Source of the DNA: Sphagnum compactum
Taxonomy: Eukaryota > Bryophyta > Sphagnopsida > Sphagnales
DNA length: 64,000 nucleotides
Direction: 5' to 3'
NCBI GenBank assembly: GCA_965153455.1
Contig: OZ234496.1
Coordinates: forward strand, 15,926,304 to 15,990,303
A program made the position numbers and the translations under genes. Positions 22,265 through 34,251 of the stretch are shown here, piece after piece. The notes under the pieces are model-generated. The model was not told where the DNA came from. It saw only the letters and a program-made list of their open reading frames with translations, and ran no database searches. How positions within the stretch are numbered: position 1 is the stretch's first letter; the number at the start of each line of letters is the position of its first letter.

Positions 22265-23551
22265 ATGGAGGGATTTCCAGTGGAAGTGATAGGCAACATC
22301 TTATCACATGTTGTAAATGCCAAGGATGTGGTGAGAGCTTCAGTGACATGCCGGAAGTGGAGAGTGGCATTACGCCATCATCTCCACACTCTGCGATACA
22401 ACTCCTTGGATTGTTGGCCTGCCTACAGAAACTCCAGAACAGAAGAGCTGGAAGTTCTGCTGACAGACACCATTCTGCAGACATCAGGTCTCCAAGATTT
22501 GCACATTTCTAACAAGGTCAAATTCTCTTCAGCAGCTGTGATTGCTTGGCTGTTGCATACTCGCGAATCTCTTCGTCTTCTCGCCTATAAGGTTCCCACT
22601 TCCAAGCCCTATGTAAACGTGTTGGAGAGATGTGGAAGAATGAGATGTCTGGAAAGTTTGGATTTGGGAAACACAGATGTGAGACTGACAGCAGATCCCA
22701 CTGCTCCACGCTTCCCATGTCTTTTATCTCTTACTCTGTCAGAGGTGAATGTGTCAGCATTGGATCTCCACTTGCTTCTCTTGGCCTGCCAGAAGCTCAA
22801 ATCATTCTCTCTCCATAGTGCAGTCATTACATCACACTATCCAGAATTGACACTCAACCTCACAAGCTCCAGTTTGAAATCTTTCGTCTTGGATGACACG
22901 AGCCTTGACCACATGATCTTGGAGACCGACATCCTGGAGAATCTGCATCTGCGATATTCTACCTTCACAACTTTTCAGCTGGTGAGCAAAGGTTTCAGGT
23001 TACAGACTCTCCGAATCAACGATGTGACCATCAATCGTCAGTTGCTCATTACCAGCATTGCCACTGCAGATTTAGAAGTGTTAGAAGTGAGTAGGTCATG
23101 CTCTAATGTTTGGGGTATGATCGATTGCCTCCTTGCACATTCCTCCTCGAAATTGAGGAAGTTGCGGCTGTGGGGCATCCCATCTGCTAGCAGCAGTTGG
23201 GACCATCTGTACCCTGATATAATTGCCAGTTTGTTTCCCTGCATCAATGACTTGGGTCTGAGTTACGAAGTAATGAATTTGCGTGTGTATCCTGATGAGT
23301 CATTGACTACTAGTGTCTTTGAGAAACTTGCGTACTTGGAGCTCGGATCTGATACACTCGATGACATTTTCCTTTCCTGGATGGGCGCAATCCTTGGAAG
23401 ATGCCCAAATCTGAGACGCCTGGTTGTGCATGACCGCACGAATGAAGCTAAAAGCCATGGCTATTCTGCATTGAAAGGCGAGTACATCACTAACTTTGTC
23501 AAGATTGTGCGCCAATATCCGCAAGTTGACATCAAGTTTGACAATGTGTAG
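22265..23551 (+). CDS. F-box/LRR-repeat protein (At1g67190-like)
   Basis: Single exon, 428 residues from this start. The N-terminus MEGFPVEVIGNILSHVVNAKDVVRAS...CRKWR is an F-box (about residues 2-45) that binds SKP1 in SCF ubiquitin ligases. The following region, with DVNILE-like 'VNVLERCGRMRCLESL' and many L-x-x-L-x-L segments, forms leucine-rich repeats that choose the target. Overall length and phrases such as VIAWLLHTRESL match the conserved plant family that includes Arabidopsis At1g67190, whose substrate I do not know. The frame is open upstream to an ATG at 22094 (485 residues), but homologues start at the equivalent of 22265, and a GA-rich leader precedes it. Divergent with the AlkB gene. 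Confidence 0.9.
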   Translation: MEGFPVEVIGNILSHVVNAKDVVRASVTCRKWRVALRHHLHTLRYNSLDCWPAYRNSRTEELEVLLTDTILQTSGLQDLHISNKVKFSSAAVIAWLLHTRESLRLLAYKVPTSKPYVNVLERCGRMRCLESLDLGNTDVRLTADPTAPRFPCLLSLTLSEVNVSALDLHLLLLACQKLKSFSLHSAVITSHYPELTLNLTSSSLKSFVLDDTSLDHMILETDILENLHLRYSTFTTFQLVSKGFRLQTLRINDVTINRQLLITSIATADLEVLEVSRSCSNVWGMIDCLLAHSSSKLRKLRLWGIPSASSSWDHLYPDIIASLFPCINDLGLSYEVMNLRVYPDESLTTSVFEKLAYLELGSDTLDDIFLSWMGAILGRCPNLRRLVVHDRTNEAKSHGYSALKGEYITNFVKIVRQYPQVDIKFDNV

Positions 23552-25401
23552 TGCATTCCTTCTGGTGTAGTAGTATGCCATATTGTTGTCCACATTCTAG
23601 GGAATTCGCATTTTGATTGTTTGAAAGCAAGCAATAGCAGCTTGTGTGTACGATGTTACAACAACAGAACCTAGGCTCTTGGTATTCGTGCAAAGCTTAC
23701 CCTGCATTGCAGCAAACTTTCTGGCAGATTGACATTTGAATTTGACAGTGTATAATTTATTTTCAAAGATATGATCATTCGTGTTGTTTGCAGTCTCAGA
23801 GATTTATATTTGGATTGCTGATCTTGTGCAATTTTTAGCTGTTTTGTACTCATGATGTAAACTGTGAATGCTCAGACGTCATTTCCATGCATTGCAATAC
23901 TGTTAGCATTGAAGAGAGAGTTTGAGTTCTTGCATCTTTCTCCTCACCTTTCAATAGACTTCTAGATTTGGTATTCTTAAGAAAACAACTAACCAGGTTG
24001 CGGGTGTTGTTGTTACAATTTGATCTTGCTCAAAACATATTTCTGTTTTGAAAATTAGTAAGTGGGCATTATTATTTGTGGTAGGTTTTTGCAATCCAAA
24101 TCCAAATCCCTTCTTGATTTGATTATTGTTGACAGCATTCATTCAATACCTTTTGTAAATATCACCTTCTTTCCTCGCTCTTTTTTTTCTTTTGGGGTTT
24201 TTATGAGAGAGGAGGGATGGATGTTTTGAAAAGCTTCCATTTTCCAGTTTCTTTTGTTCCTTTTCTCTTGCCTCATAAAGTGAAGTATCCATCATTCACT
24301 TTCAGAAGTAAAAGCCATAAAAATTGCAAAGGTTTAATGGCTCAGGGGATGTGCAGGGCATGTGGGAAGTTTCAAGAGACGGCAAAAATTTGTTGTTGAA
24401 ATTGTGCAAGAGTTGTTCTGAAACCACCAGTTTGAACTGTGAAATCACTCTGTGTGCAAACTGATTGTGATCTGATGTTCAAACTTGTAGCCTTGCAATC
24501 TGTGCCCATCTGTTGTGTTCCAGTACCTGCAAGGAAGGAAAGCAAGCAAGGAGAAGAGAAAATCATTGAGTTAGTTTGTAAGAACTTCAGTTACAGTTTC
24601 AGGGGTATTTGAGTGTGGGTTACCAATGACCCACTAAGCAAACTACAGGGTGCCAGCCAACAAAACTCTCTCTCACACAGAAAGACACAAAAGATGAATG
24701 ACATTGAAGACCTTGCCTGTGTGCTTTCAAACTGATTCTTTACTCATGCTTTGGATAACACCACATTGCAACAATAACGAAGCACTGCCAGTAGGTTCAG
24801 ACAAGCACACAGATTTCATGTCTGAAAGCAAGCTTTCTGTAAGTGCCAGGTTCACTTACAAATGTCAGCTTTGCTTGTGGTCAAGAATGTGATCAAGAAA
24901 GCACAGATTGAATTGTGCATGTGTTTATTGACTTAAGCATTGTTTCTTCATGCACAAAACTTGTGGCCATGCTTTGCATTGTGCAACTTTTGTTTTGTGG
25001 GTCATGAAGATCATACTCAGCCAGTGCTTTTTTGGTTGATTGCCATGTTTGGGTATTAGGTTATGCAGTTGTGTAACCTAATATGAGGTGGTTTTGTTTC
25101 TTGCTTCTGTTTTTATTCCTTTCTGGAAGAGGTGAAAGCATCTTTTTATAGGTTTTATGGAAATGGGAGATCACAGGTTTGTGCAGATCAACCCCTTGCT
25201 CATTGCAGAAGAGATAAACAGTCCTACAAGCTGCAGGGCCATTTGAGTCTTCAGATTGATTATGAAGACAAGTATTGTTATTGAGACCCTAAGACCTTGA
25301 AGAAGATCAGAAGCAAACAAAGCATTTTTTGCTCAAGAGGATCTGCTCTTCGGTTCTGTATATAAGCAGCAGAGCAAGGAAAGGGAAGCTGAATCTGGTG
25401 C
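23552..25401. other. Intergenic between F-box and CFAP58 genes
   Basis: Contains a small inverted repeat, ATTAGGTTA...TAACCTAAT, at about 25054-25081. No gene or RNA recognised; the last part is presumably the CFAP58 promoter. Confidence 0.45.
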
Positions 25402-28400
25402 ATGATGGCTGATGATGAGGAGGATCATCGTGATTCAGAAGCTATGATATCTGTTCCTGCAAGAGGAGTGTTGGAGCAGCGGGCTTTTGATGCACTTGAG
25501 ACAGACATACAACAGGTACCTATGCGAAAGCAACTTCTGAAAACCCATTTTAGCACATTGTCTACCTCCTTAATTTTTCCAGTTTTTAGCATGTCATTAA
25601 ATGATTCTTATCAGATTCCCTGATTATCAAGGCTCTCTGGATTGTTACAGTTTTTGACCGAGTTGCAAGAAGAGAAGCATCTTGACAAGTTTCGTGCAGA
25701 GTATGAAAAGCTCCACCGTGCAGTGAAAAAAGCACATGGTAGGTATGCAGCACCAATTTGCATGCTCATGGAAGTCTCTGTTATTTTGTACTCACCAAAC
25801 CTGTGTCAAAAGCTTTGTTTTTGACCTTTCTGTCAGGTTCATGTTGTGGTCCCCTTGTGCTTCTCATTGGGCTTCTGAACATTTTCCATTCATTCTGAAG
25901 ACCACCAGTCCTCCATTTTTGCAGATAGTGAGAAACGGCTGTTCAAAAGGTGCAAAGAGCTTACAAATGATATCAAGAAGAATGAGAAGAAGATGACAAC
26001 AGCAATTAAAATGAATGAGGAGGATCAGAACACCATCCTGACACTCAGAGCGGAGATTGACAATTGCTGGATCATAGTCGATGACTCACAAGAAAAGGAA
26101 GCGGAAGTCAAGGAGAAAATAAAGTACATCCCTTGCGAGGCAACTGCTGCCATTATTACCCCTCTTCAACACAATGGATTTTCCACTTGGGTAGTACTCA
26201 GGTTTCTCATTGAATCTTACATTGTTTTGCAGGTTGCTGAAGGTGGAGATTGCAGGCTTGAATAGCATCATCGATTCTGGTGTCACCAAAACCATGGCTC
26301 AAGACACACAGGTTATTTTCTTTGCTAATGTACTTCTTAACCTCGGAGTGTCTTCTGAAAGTTTAAGAGATGTGTCTCCTTTTGCCACATTCTAGAGGAC
26401 CATTGTCGTTGGAGCTGACAGAGGCAGAAAAATGCTGGTATTGTTTGCATGTACCTGGCAGGTGGCCGACTTGGAAAAAGAAAAAGCGAAGGTTTTGAGA
26501 GAGAAGGATATTCAACTAAATCAACTGCAGGAGCTGAGGAGGGATCAGGCTGAGTGGAATGATAAACTACATGCAGCCGAGCAAGACAAGATCAACTTGG
26601 AGCATGACCTTGGGCTCCTCAGAGACCAGTATAACTCCAGGAAAATGGAGTGTGATCGGTAATGCTTGCAAAACCTTTTTCTTTTTGTTTTTTTAGTCTC
26701 ATCTCCCATTTTATATGTGGCACTTCTTGCACAGCAGAAGCGAACCCAATTGTGTTCAGCACAAAAACACCCCTTAGTGGAATGCAGAAAGGGGAACTGC
26801 TAAAATATCTTGCAGAGAGAACAAGAAAAAGGATGCCTTGGAGAAGGAAATGAAGGATTTGAGGTTTCAGATGGAAGCACGACAAAGTGAGGTGAAAGCA
26901 AAACAGATACAGGTGGCAGAAGGCCAAGCCAAAGTTGACAAGCTTGACCAGATGCTGAAAGATCAGCGGCAGTTAACTGATCGAGCTCAAAAGGAGCTTG
27001 ATCTTGTGCTCCAGAAGGTGCAATGTCTGTCCAAAGATTTTTTCTTGAGAATACCTAGCTATGATTTTTATCAATCCATACTTCATGCATTCCATGATGT
27101 TGTTATTGTACTCCCTTTTGCGTGTGCCATGGGTTCAACCACTCATGATCATTGCAATGCCGCAACAACAGGTTGATAAAGTGACTGCGGATTTGGATGA
27201 GCAAATCAAGAACAACACCACTTTGATGGCTGAAAACAGCCAGAAGCACATAGAGTTGAGACTAAAGGATGAGGAGATTGAAGCCCAAAAGCAAGAAATC
27301 ATCAAAGTCAACAAGGTCAGCACTCATTTGGTTTTCTTGTGATGGAGTTGGATACACTTGTGAAAGAGAGTAAGGAAAAAATCAAGCATCAATGATCACC
27401 ATGATATATGTTCTCAAGAGTTTTGGGGGGTCTTGGTTTGTGGAAAACCCACTTTTAGACATCTCAAATACAACAAATTGCACATTATTATATTTGAATG
27501 GGTGGAAATGTTATAATGGCTGTTTAGACCCGAGAGGCGACACTCAACAAACTCAGATCATTGGAGTTTGTGCGAGAGGATCTGGAGAAGGAGAAAAATG
27601 CCCTGATAGATGACAGGATAAAGATTGAGGGTGAAATTGAAGCACAGAAGAAGCAGGCAGATCAGGCACGGAAGCGCATGGAGGAGTCAGTCCGAGAACG
27701 TGATTTGCTGAATAAGATGAAAACTCAGGTGATCTCTGGTTATATTAGTGCGCTTTTCATGTGGATAACTCTATCACTACAAGGCAAGGCACCTTGTCTA
27801 AACTGGGCGATGGTGCTATGGCAAGTCAGTCCAATTTAATACAACCAACTCAGTGAACCTCTGAAGTTTTCTTTTCTTTGCCCTTGGGTGATTTGCTGAT
27901 GATGGGTGGTGGAGCATAGGCTGAAAATGCAACAGTGAAGCAGCAAGATCTGGTGAAAATCAACTATGTGGCAATCCACAATCTGGAGGCAGAGCTCCAG
28001 AAATATGCATATCATGCCACAAAACAAGCCAAAGTGATCACAAATTTGCAAGAACAAAGTGAGGAAAAAGCTGCACTGGTTGCAGCAAATGCAGCAAAGT
28101 ATCTTAAGGTATATTGTCACTACTTATGTGATTCATCCCAGTATGGGATGAGTTGATTTGAAGTATATACTGCAAGAATGAAAATGTTTTGGAATTAATG
28201 TTGATCAATAAACCTTCATCTGCTATTCTTGAAATGTCGGCTTCACACCTTTGATTACTGACCAAAGATGAGGTTTTTTTCCAACCAGGCATGCGAAGAA
28301 TTGAGGAACCAGGAGATAGAAATCATGCATCTACAGAAGCAGATTATGGAATGGGAGGCCAAGATCAAGCAACAGCAGAACCTATATGAGACTGCTCGTA

Positions 28401-30624
28401 CTGAGCGCACAGTCAACAGTAGGAAGGTTTTGGAGTCCCAAAATGAGATTGATGAAATGAAGCGTAAGTTCAAACTTATGAATCAACTTGTTGAGCAACT
28501 GAAAGAGGAGATAAACTCCAAAGACATTGCTCTTATTAAAGAGCATTATGACCACCAAAAGGTATATACATCTAAGGCCTTCCTTGTACTCCACCATGGA
28601 GTTTTTTGTTTACTGTCATCTCATAACATTGTCTTGTTGCCTTCCCCTGAAACTTGGTTCCGCATTCTACCCAATATATAACCTGATGAGCATTCAAAGT
28701 CAGTTGCATTTCAGCACTAAGTAGTGAGGCCCGTAACTGGGCTAGAATTGCTATCTCTTCCCAGTATTGAATTGAGAACAACACCAATGTTATGCACTAG
28801 ATGGATATTTGTCTCCAGGAAAATTATTTTGGCCGTTGGGGATGAAAGGGTTGCTTTAGGTGGAGAGGGAGAAAGAGGTTTTAAAAGGAGAGCTGGCAAA
28901 AGCACAGGCAAAGATCAAGCATGCAGAGACTTCAATTGCAGACCACACTGCCCATATTGAGCATCTGCAGCACATTATTGAAGAAGCAGATGCTGAGCAC
29001 CTTCGCCAACAAAAAGAGCTGGAAATCATCAAAAGTGAGCGCACAGTTCTTGGTGCACAGGTACTCATTGTCTCCCTCCTTTTTCTGTTGTTTGTAGATA
29101 GGATGCCCCCTACAGTGGTCATTCTGGTTTCAAATCTTTTATGGATATGGGCTGATGTATTCTGGAGTTTGTAGTTTTTCACAGCATGCTGGGCTGATGA
29201 GTTTTATCCTTGGCATCTGTTGATTGGGACATGTGCAGTTGACAAAGAAGAATGATGAGTTGGTGGTGATCTATGACAAGATACGGTTACAAGAATCGAC
29301 ACTTGCCAAGGGGCATGTTGAGTATCGTAAACGTCTAAATGAGCTGCGCCTACTGAAGCTCAAGTTGAATGATCTCAAACGTGAACACACCCTTCTTACA
29401 GGCAGCTGCAAAAACATGGCAATTTTGAAACGAGAAGTCCACAATCTGAGTCGAGAACTTATTCAAGAACGAACTAAGGTAGTTGCAACATGATCAAGTT
29501 AAATGCTTTACTTTTATCTGCAGACCTTTTCCGACAAATGCTGGAAAAAAACAAAATAAAATAAAATAAATCCATTTCTCTAGGAGTCAGGCTTTGTTGT
29601 TTCCTATCACTAGTACTCATACCACCCAAGTGCAGGTGAAAGCGCTCACAGAGGAGCTGGAGAACCCACTCAATGTGCATCGGTGGCGCAGACTTGAGGG
29701 TACTGATCCACAAGCTTATGAGATGATCATCAAGATTCAGACCCTTCAAAAGAAACTTACTCAGAAAACAGAAGAGGTAACAAACAAGCACACACACATA
29801 ACACTACATCTGTACCTTCAATCTAATCAGGCCAAGGATCAAGGAGAGATCAGCAAATATGTTGGGATAGGGCCACATTTTGCATATGTATCAATAGTAG
29901 TTAGGCTTAGCAAGGGATCCTCTGCCTGGTCTACTAAATTCTGGAGATGAACATGGCAGGTGATTGAGAAAGACTTATTGATACAAGAGAAGGAGAAGCT
30001 TTACATTGAACTGCGCAGGATACTGGCACGACAACCAGGTCCTGATGTTGCCGAGCAGATGGCCACTCATGGGAAGGCCTTGGCTGAAAAAATTAAGCAG
30101 CTGAAAATCATGACTTCCAATCTTGCCATGTATCAGGTCATCATTCTGTGTGTGTGTGTGTGTGTGTATCTGTGTCTCTGTCCATCTCAGTCTTTGTTTT
30201 GCTTTTCCAAACTAGTTAATTGCTGTATGGATATGGATCTGCATGGATATTGAAAACTAGCAAAGTAGAGAGTTTTGGGAGAGAGCCAAACTCTGTGCAT
30301 TGCTAGTTTTCAATTGATGGATGCTATAGATTTGTCTGACTGATATTTGTTTTTGGTTCCCTTTCCATGCAGGAAGAAGTAGCTGAACAGAAGAAAGAGA
30401 TTGACTGGTACTCCCAGGAACTTGCAACTGTGAAGAAGAAGTACTTAAATACAAAACGGCAGGAGTTAGCTGCACAGCCTAAGGAACCTTCTCTCGCCTC
30501 TCAGAAGTCTGTTCATGTTACCCAACCTCTACCCAACCGTAAAGTTGCTGGTGGGTTTGATGCAACACATCATCCTACCTCTCAAAGCCCAAGCCCAAGC
30601 CCTCCCACATCACCTTTGGAGTGA
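25402..30624 (+). CDS. CFAP58: CFAP58 (CCDC147), coiled-coil protein of motile cilia/flagella
   Basis: Fifteen-exon model: 25402-25515, 25651-25738, 25925-26123, 26233-26311, 26462-26658, 26816-27017, 27172-27315, 27528-27728, 27920-28108, 28289-28561, 28860-29060, 29239-29478, 29636-29776, 29960-30136, 30373-30624. It totals 2697 bases, 898 residues, all phases consistent; animal CFAP58 is of similar length. Almost the whole protein is heptad coiled coil. Diagnostic stretches are DKFRAEYEKLHRAVKKAHDS near the N-terminus, EEADAEHLRQQKELE in the middle, ENPLNVHRWRRLE (exon 13), and ARQPGPDVAEQM (exon 14). In animals and algae CFAP58 supports axoneme and mid-piece assembly. Here it implies swimming sperm. 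The C-terminal tail is Ser/Pro-rich and unconserved. An MM start leaves two possible initiators. Confidence 0.95.
30147..30169. repeat. (TG)n microsatellite in CFAP58 intron 14
   Basis: About ten TG dinucleotides shortly after the exon 14 donor. Confidence 0.85.
30248..30315. repeat. Imperfect foldback hairpin in CFAP58 intron 14
   Basis: ATTGAAAACTAGCAA on the left pairs perfectly with TTGCTAGTTTTCAAT on the right. After a short mismatch, GAGAGTTT/AAACTCTG extends the stem around a loop of about ten bases. The whole foldback is 68 bases long. Confidence 0.6.
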
Positions 30625-31535
30625 ACTTCATTTTACACAACAGCAACCCTGAAGATTTTGTCTCTTGCAAAATGTCTAAGATTTGTTATAAGAATTCTCA
30701 AGCCCTGCAGGCTAGCTATCATGTTAGCTAATATTCACAGCAAGGGCTTGTGATGAAAAGGACGTCCACTGCATGCATACAAGGAATATAACTGAAGAAA
30801 TAATAGCACTGTGATACCTAACTTTGACATTACAAATACTTGTCAGCTCCAAAAAGTGTGATTAAGCAACTGGTGTTATTACTGAACAAATCTCTAAGAT
30901 ACTTCCAGAAGCACATTGCAACGAGAAAAACATCTCACATGCAGATAAGAATTGTTCTTAAATCCAGACAATTCCTGAATGACTTTATGATGCTTTCCTG
31001 CAGATGACGAATCTAACTCATAAATCAAACAGAACTCCATTGCCTCAAACTTTTTAATTGTGGACTGCCTCACCTGACTTGCACAATATAACAACATACA
31101 AGAGGCAGAAAGACTTCAAGACTGCCGACTTTGAAACATCTTGTACATCCAACATACTTTTAAGACCAGAAAATTCTCTCGATCAATGCTAATCAGTCAC
31201 CCAAGGAAGTACACCTACCTCCAGTGAAGTTGGTTCTACAAACCCCTGGAGGGGGGAGAATCAAGCTGCTGCACAAAAATAGAATAGCACCTTACCATTT
31301 ATGTGCACTTTACATGGATGAGAAGATTCTTGAAAGTTCTTTATTAAATTTGTAAACTCTCAACAAAAGAATCTTCAACACAAAGACACCCCAAAAGTGT
31401 TTACACCCCTGAGTGTTTCGTCAAACTCCAAACCCAATCCAGGTCCAAAATAGCATGTATGAGCACCATGTAGCTCAATAGTCCACTAAAGAACTGCAAG
31501 GAACTAGTGACACATGTAAAGCTTACACATAAACC
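30625..31535. other. Intergenic between convergent CFAP58 and eS10 genes
   Basis: 3' flanks of the two genes. A minus-strand open stretch at 30894-31097 has no recognisable product. Confidence 0.45.
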
Positions 31536-32761
31536 CTATTCTGTGATTGCACTAGGTGCTCCACCACTGTTGAATCCACCACCTCCTCTGCCAAAGCCTC
31601 GTCCTCCTCCTCCAGATCGAAAATCAGGGCGATAATCTCCAGGAACTCCACCTTTCTCTCCACCAAAACCACCACCACTACTACGGTAGCCCTCTCTATC
31701 CCCGAATCGAGGCCTTTCTCCTTCTCTTGGAGGGCCACGGGGAGGTCGGTCAGATCCTGGTGCTCCCATAGGTCGACTTGGTGGCCGAGCTGACTTCTTT
31801 AGGGTTGCTGGAACAATCTCAGATGGCAGGTTCAGGTATGTCCGCAAATGCTCAATTCCATCATTCGTCAAGTACCTGAAGAGAAAAACCTACCTTGGAA
31901 TTACAGCTCTTCCTCCGGCATCCAGTCAATGGCATTTGCAATATCAGAAACCAAAGAAACAAAGATACCCAATCCCACAAACAGTCTTCTAGTCCAAAAC
32001 TTCCAGCCACCAATTCCAAGTGCGAGGTACTGAAACCCTAGTAAAACATGTGTTTCTTGTTCACAAGCCATAAAGCTTCTCAAGTTCAGCAGGCAGGCCA
32101 CACAATTATCAAAAACCTTTGATTTGAAACAGGTAGAGAGACCTCTAGTTCACATACCTATGAAATTGGGGAGAAAATCTCCACAATAGCAATTCCAAGT
32201 GAACATAACAATCAGTGCAAGTCATAAACCCTCCTCATGAGAGTCACTCAGAGAATGACAGGTCTCTCTCATTCAGGAATACCACAGAAAGCTTCTGAAA
32301 CTTTCCCAGGATTCCATAAGATAAGCAAGGGAATTACCTTGGGGAAAAAAAAGATTAAATTAAATCCAATGTAACCTGAGCTAAAATCCGGACTGAAGAG
32401 ACATATCCGCAGAAACTGATAATGAACAAAAGGTGGTAATGATTTTCTTTCCGAAGATTTTGAGCTGGAAGTGAGGTGAAACAAGGAAATCAGGAAGATG
32501 GCTCCAGAAATCAGCAGAGACAGAGACAGAGAGCACCACAACAGGAAGAAGAAGAAAAACTGACCAATAGTAGTGGCGCCATGCGAAGCTCTCCTTCACG
32601 TACTCCTTGGACTTGAAGCTCTGCATAAGCTTGATGACCTGAAGGTTGGGCACATCGATCTCCGGGTGCTTGGGGGCATTGAAATCCTTCTTGGCATACA
32701 AAACGCCCTCCTGGAACAGATACTTGTAAACCTCGACCCTATTCTTCTTGGGGATCAGCAT
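31536..32761 (-). CDS. RPS10: Cytosolic small-subunit ribosomal protein eS10
   Basis: Two coding exons, 32761-32565 and 31875-31536 (537 bases, 178 residues), with the intron splitting the Trp codon of HYYW-YLTN. The N-terminal globular domain starts [20 protein letters not shown] and contains [21 protein letters not shown], the eS10 signature. The C-terminal tail is Arg/Gly/Pro-rich (PRGPPREG...GRGFGRGGG), as in other plants. eS10 sits at the head of the 40S subunit near the mRNA entry side. The frame stays open upstream to an ATG at 32890, giving 43 extra residues. I prefer 32761 because every eS10 begins with the M-[IL]-[IM]-P-K motif. Telo-boxes lie about 200 bases upstream, usual for ribosomal protein genes. 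Lies head-to-tail with calnexin. Confidence 0.96.
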
Positions 32762-32955
32762 CCTGCCTGTCGCGAGCGGGTAACAACCAGATGTGGATGC
32801 AAACCAAGCTCTCGCTGTGCAGAGAGCTCTGGTGGAAAACGGTGCCGCTGTCGTCGACGACTCCGGCGAAGCACCAAAAGAGGAGCCCACGACGAAGAAA
32901 CTTGCATCTTATAATTTAAGGTTTCCAAGAGCAGACAGTTTCGCCGTCGACAGAT

Positions 32956-32972
32956 TTTAGGGTTAGGGTTTG
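32956..32972 (-). promoter_or_regulatory. Doubled telo-box in the eS10 promoter
   Basis: On the minus strand reads CAAACCCTAACCCTAAA about 200 bases before the start codon. Telo-boxes are a hallmark of plant ribosomal protein promoters. Confidence 0.6.
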
Positions 32973-34251
32973 ACGTGTAATGGAAACCCCCTTTGTGTGA
33001 AATTTCGCACAAATGCGTGCGAAATATTTCTAAAAAGGAATATTCTGTGACATATTTCGTGATTTTTCACTTTTGTTTTTGGAAAAACAATCGCCAAATT
33101 TCGAAAAAGAAATTGGAAAAGTTTTGGGGGGGGGCTGGGGGGGTTTGGTACTTGCTTTAAAACTTTTTGGCTAGGTTGTACAACTTATTGTCATTTAATG
33201 CTAAAACCCCTCTTGGGATGCTTGCATATGACACTACATTAGAAATTTGAAAAAGAAAACATTCACCCCAATCAGTGTTTTGTTTTGGACAAATTCTGTA
33301 CATAGTTTTTTTAACGATTGGGATATTTTGGTTTTTCTAGTATTAATTCGAATAGGTTTTGCCAATATTTGGAAACACTCGCCAAATTTTAGATTGCACG
33401 ATTTTTTTAATTGGAAAAAAAAAAAAAGCCTTGAGTGATCTGAGCCCAAGTTTCATTTTAAAATCAGATAAATAAATATGTTTTTTTTTTACAATTTATT
33501 TTTCCCCAGAATAAATTTGCATCAACACATTGCAGTCAGGTATAGGCTATTTTAGGCCTTCTCAATACTTCCCATTAATTGGGAGGATTCTGCCTTGGGT
33601 ATCAACCCGGGTATCACCCACAGACCGGGCATCAACCCGGGTATCAACCACCCAAGCAGATTCGACCTAAATATGTACGTATGAGTGCAATTGAAACGGC
33701 CTTCTTTCCTTCCCCACAGCTTTTGCATTTTGTGAGTAAAAACCTTCAACAATCGAGTTGTGAGGCAAATTTGTAGTATAGTAGACTATCACCATTTGTT
33801 CGATAGTGCATGTTTTTACTTATTGTTCACAGAATCAGTTAGTTCTGAGCATGCATCCAAAGTTCATGGTTGAGTGAGTATAGTATACAATGTCTTCTCA
33901 GAAACATATTTCCAGTAAAATGCAAGCCAAGCAAAACTATTACAAAGAGTGTCTACCAGAGTATCGATTTGGGCAAAACTTGTGATTGATGCATACAGAC
34001 CATGATACATGGATTCATGGTGTGTAAGATCGAGTGAAATTCTCTTTATATCAAAGAAAATCCAGAGGCCAATTTCTCCTGTCAATAGTGGCAGTGTCAG
34101 GATGCACTAGAATCAAAATCAGGTTCAGAGAAACTCAAATCAAACTCCTTCCTGTCAATTGGACATACCAACTCTGGCATCACTGTGGTACAATATATAT
34201 ATGTGTGTATACATATATATCTAATAAAACTGGCTCTTTAGAATGGTCAAA
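32973..34251. other. Intergenic between eS10 and calnexin genes
   Basis: Has a G-run near 33122-33145 and a small CCCGGGTATCA-type repeat cluster at 33596-33652. No supported gene. The last part is calnexin 3' UTR. Confidence 0.45.

Noticed and set aside
26662-27839. Open frames within CFAP58 that extend into introns
   Set aside because: Clear GT-AG junctions with consistent phases explain the gene; read-through stretches are intronic.
30248-30315. Calling the CFAP58 intron foldback a microRNA gene
   Set aside because: The stem is interrupted after 15 bases and total length is short for a plant precursor; without small-RNA data it is only a foldback.
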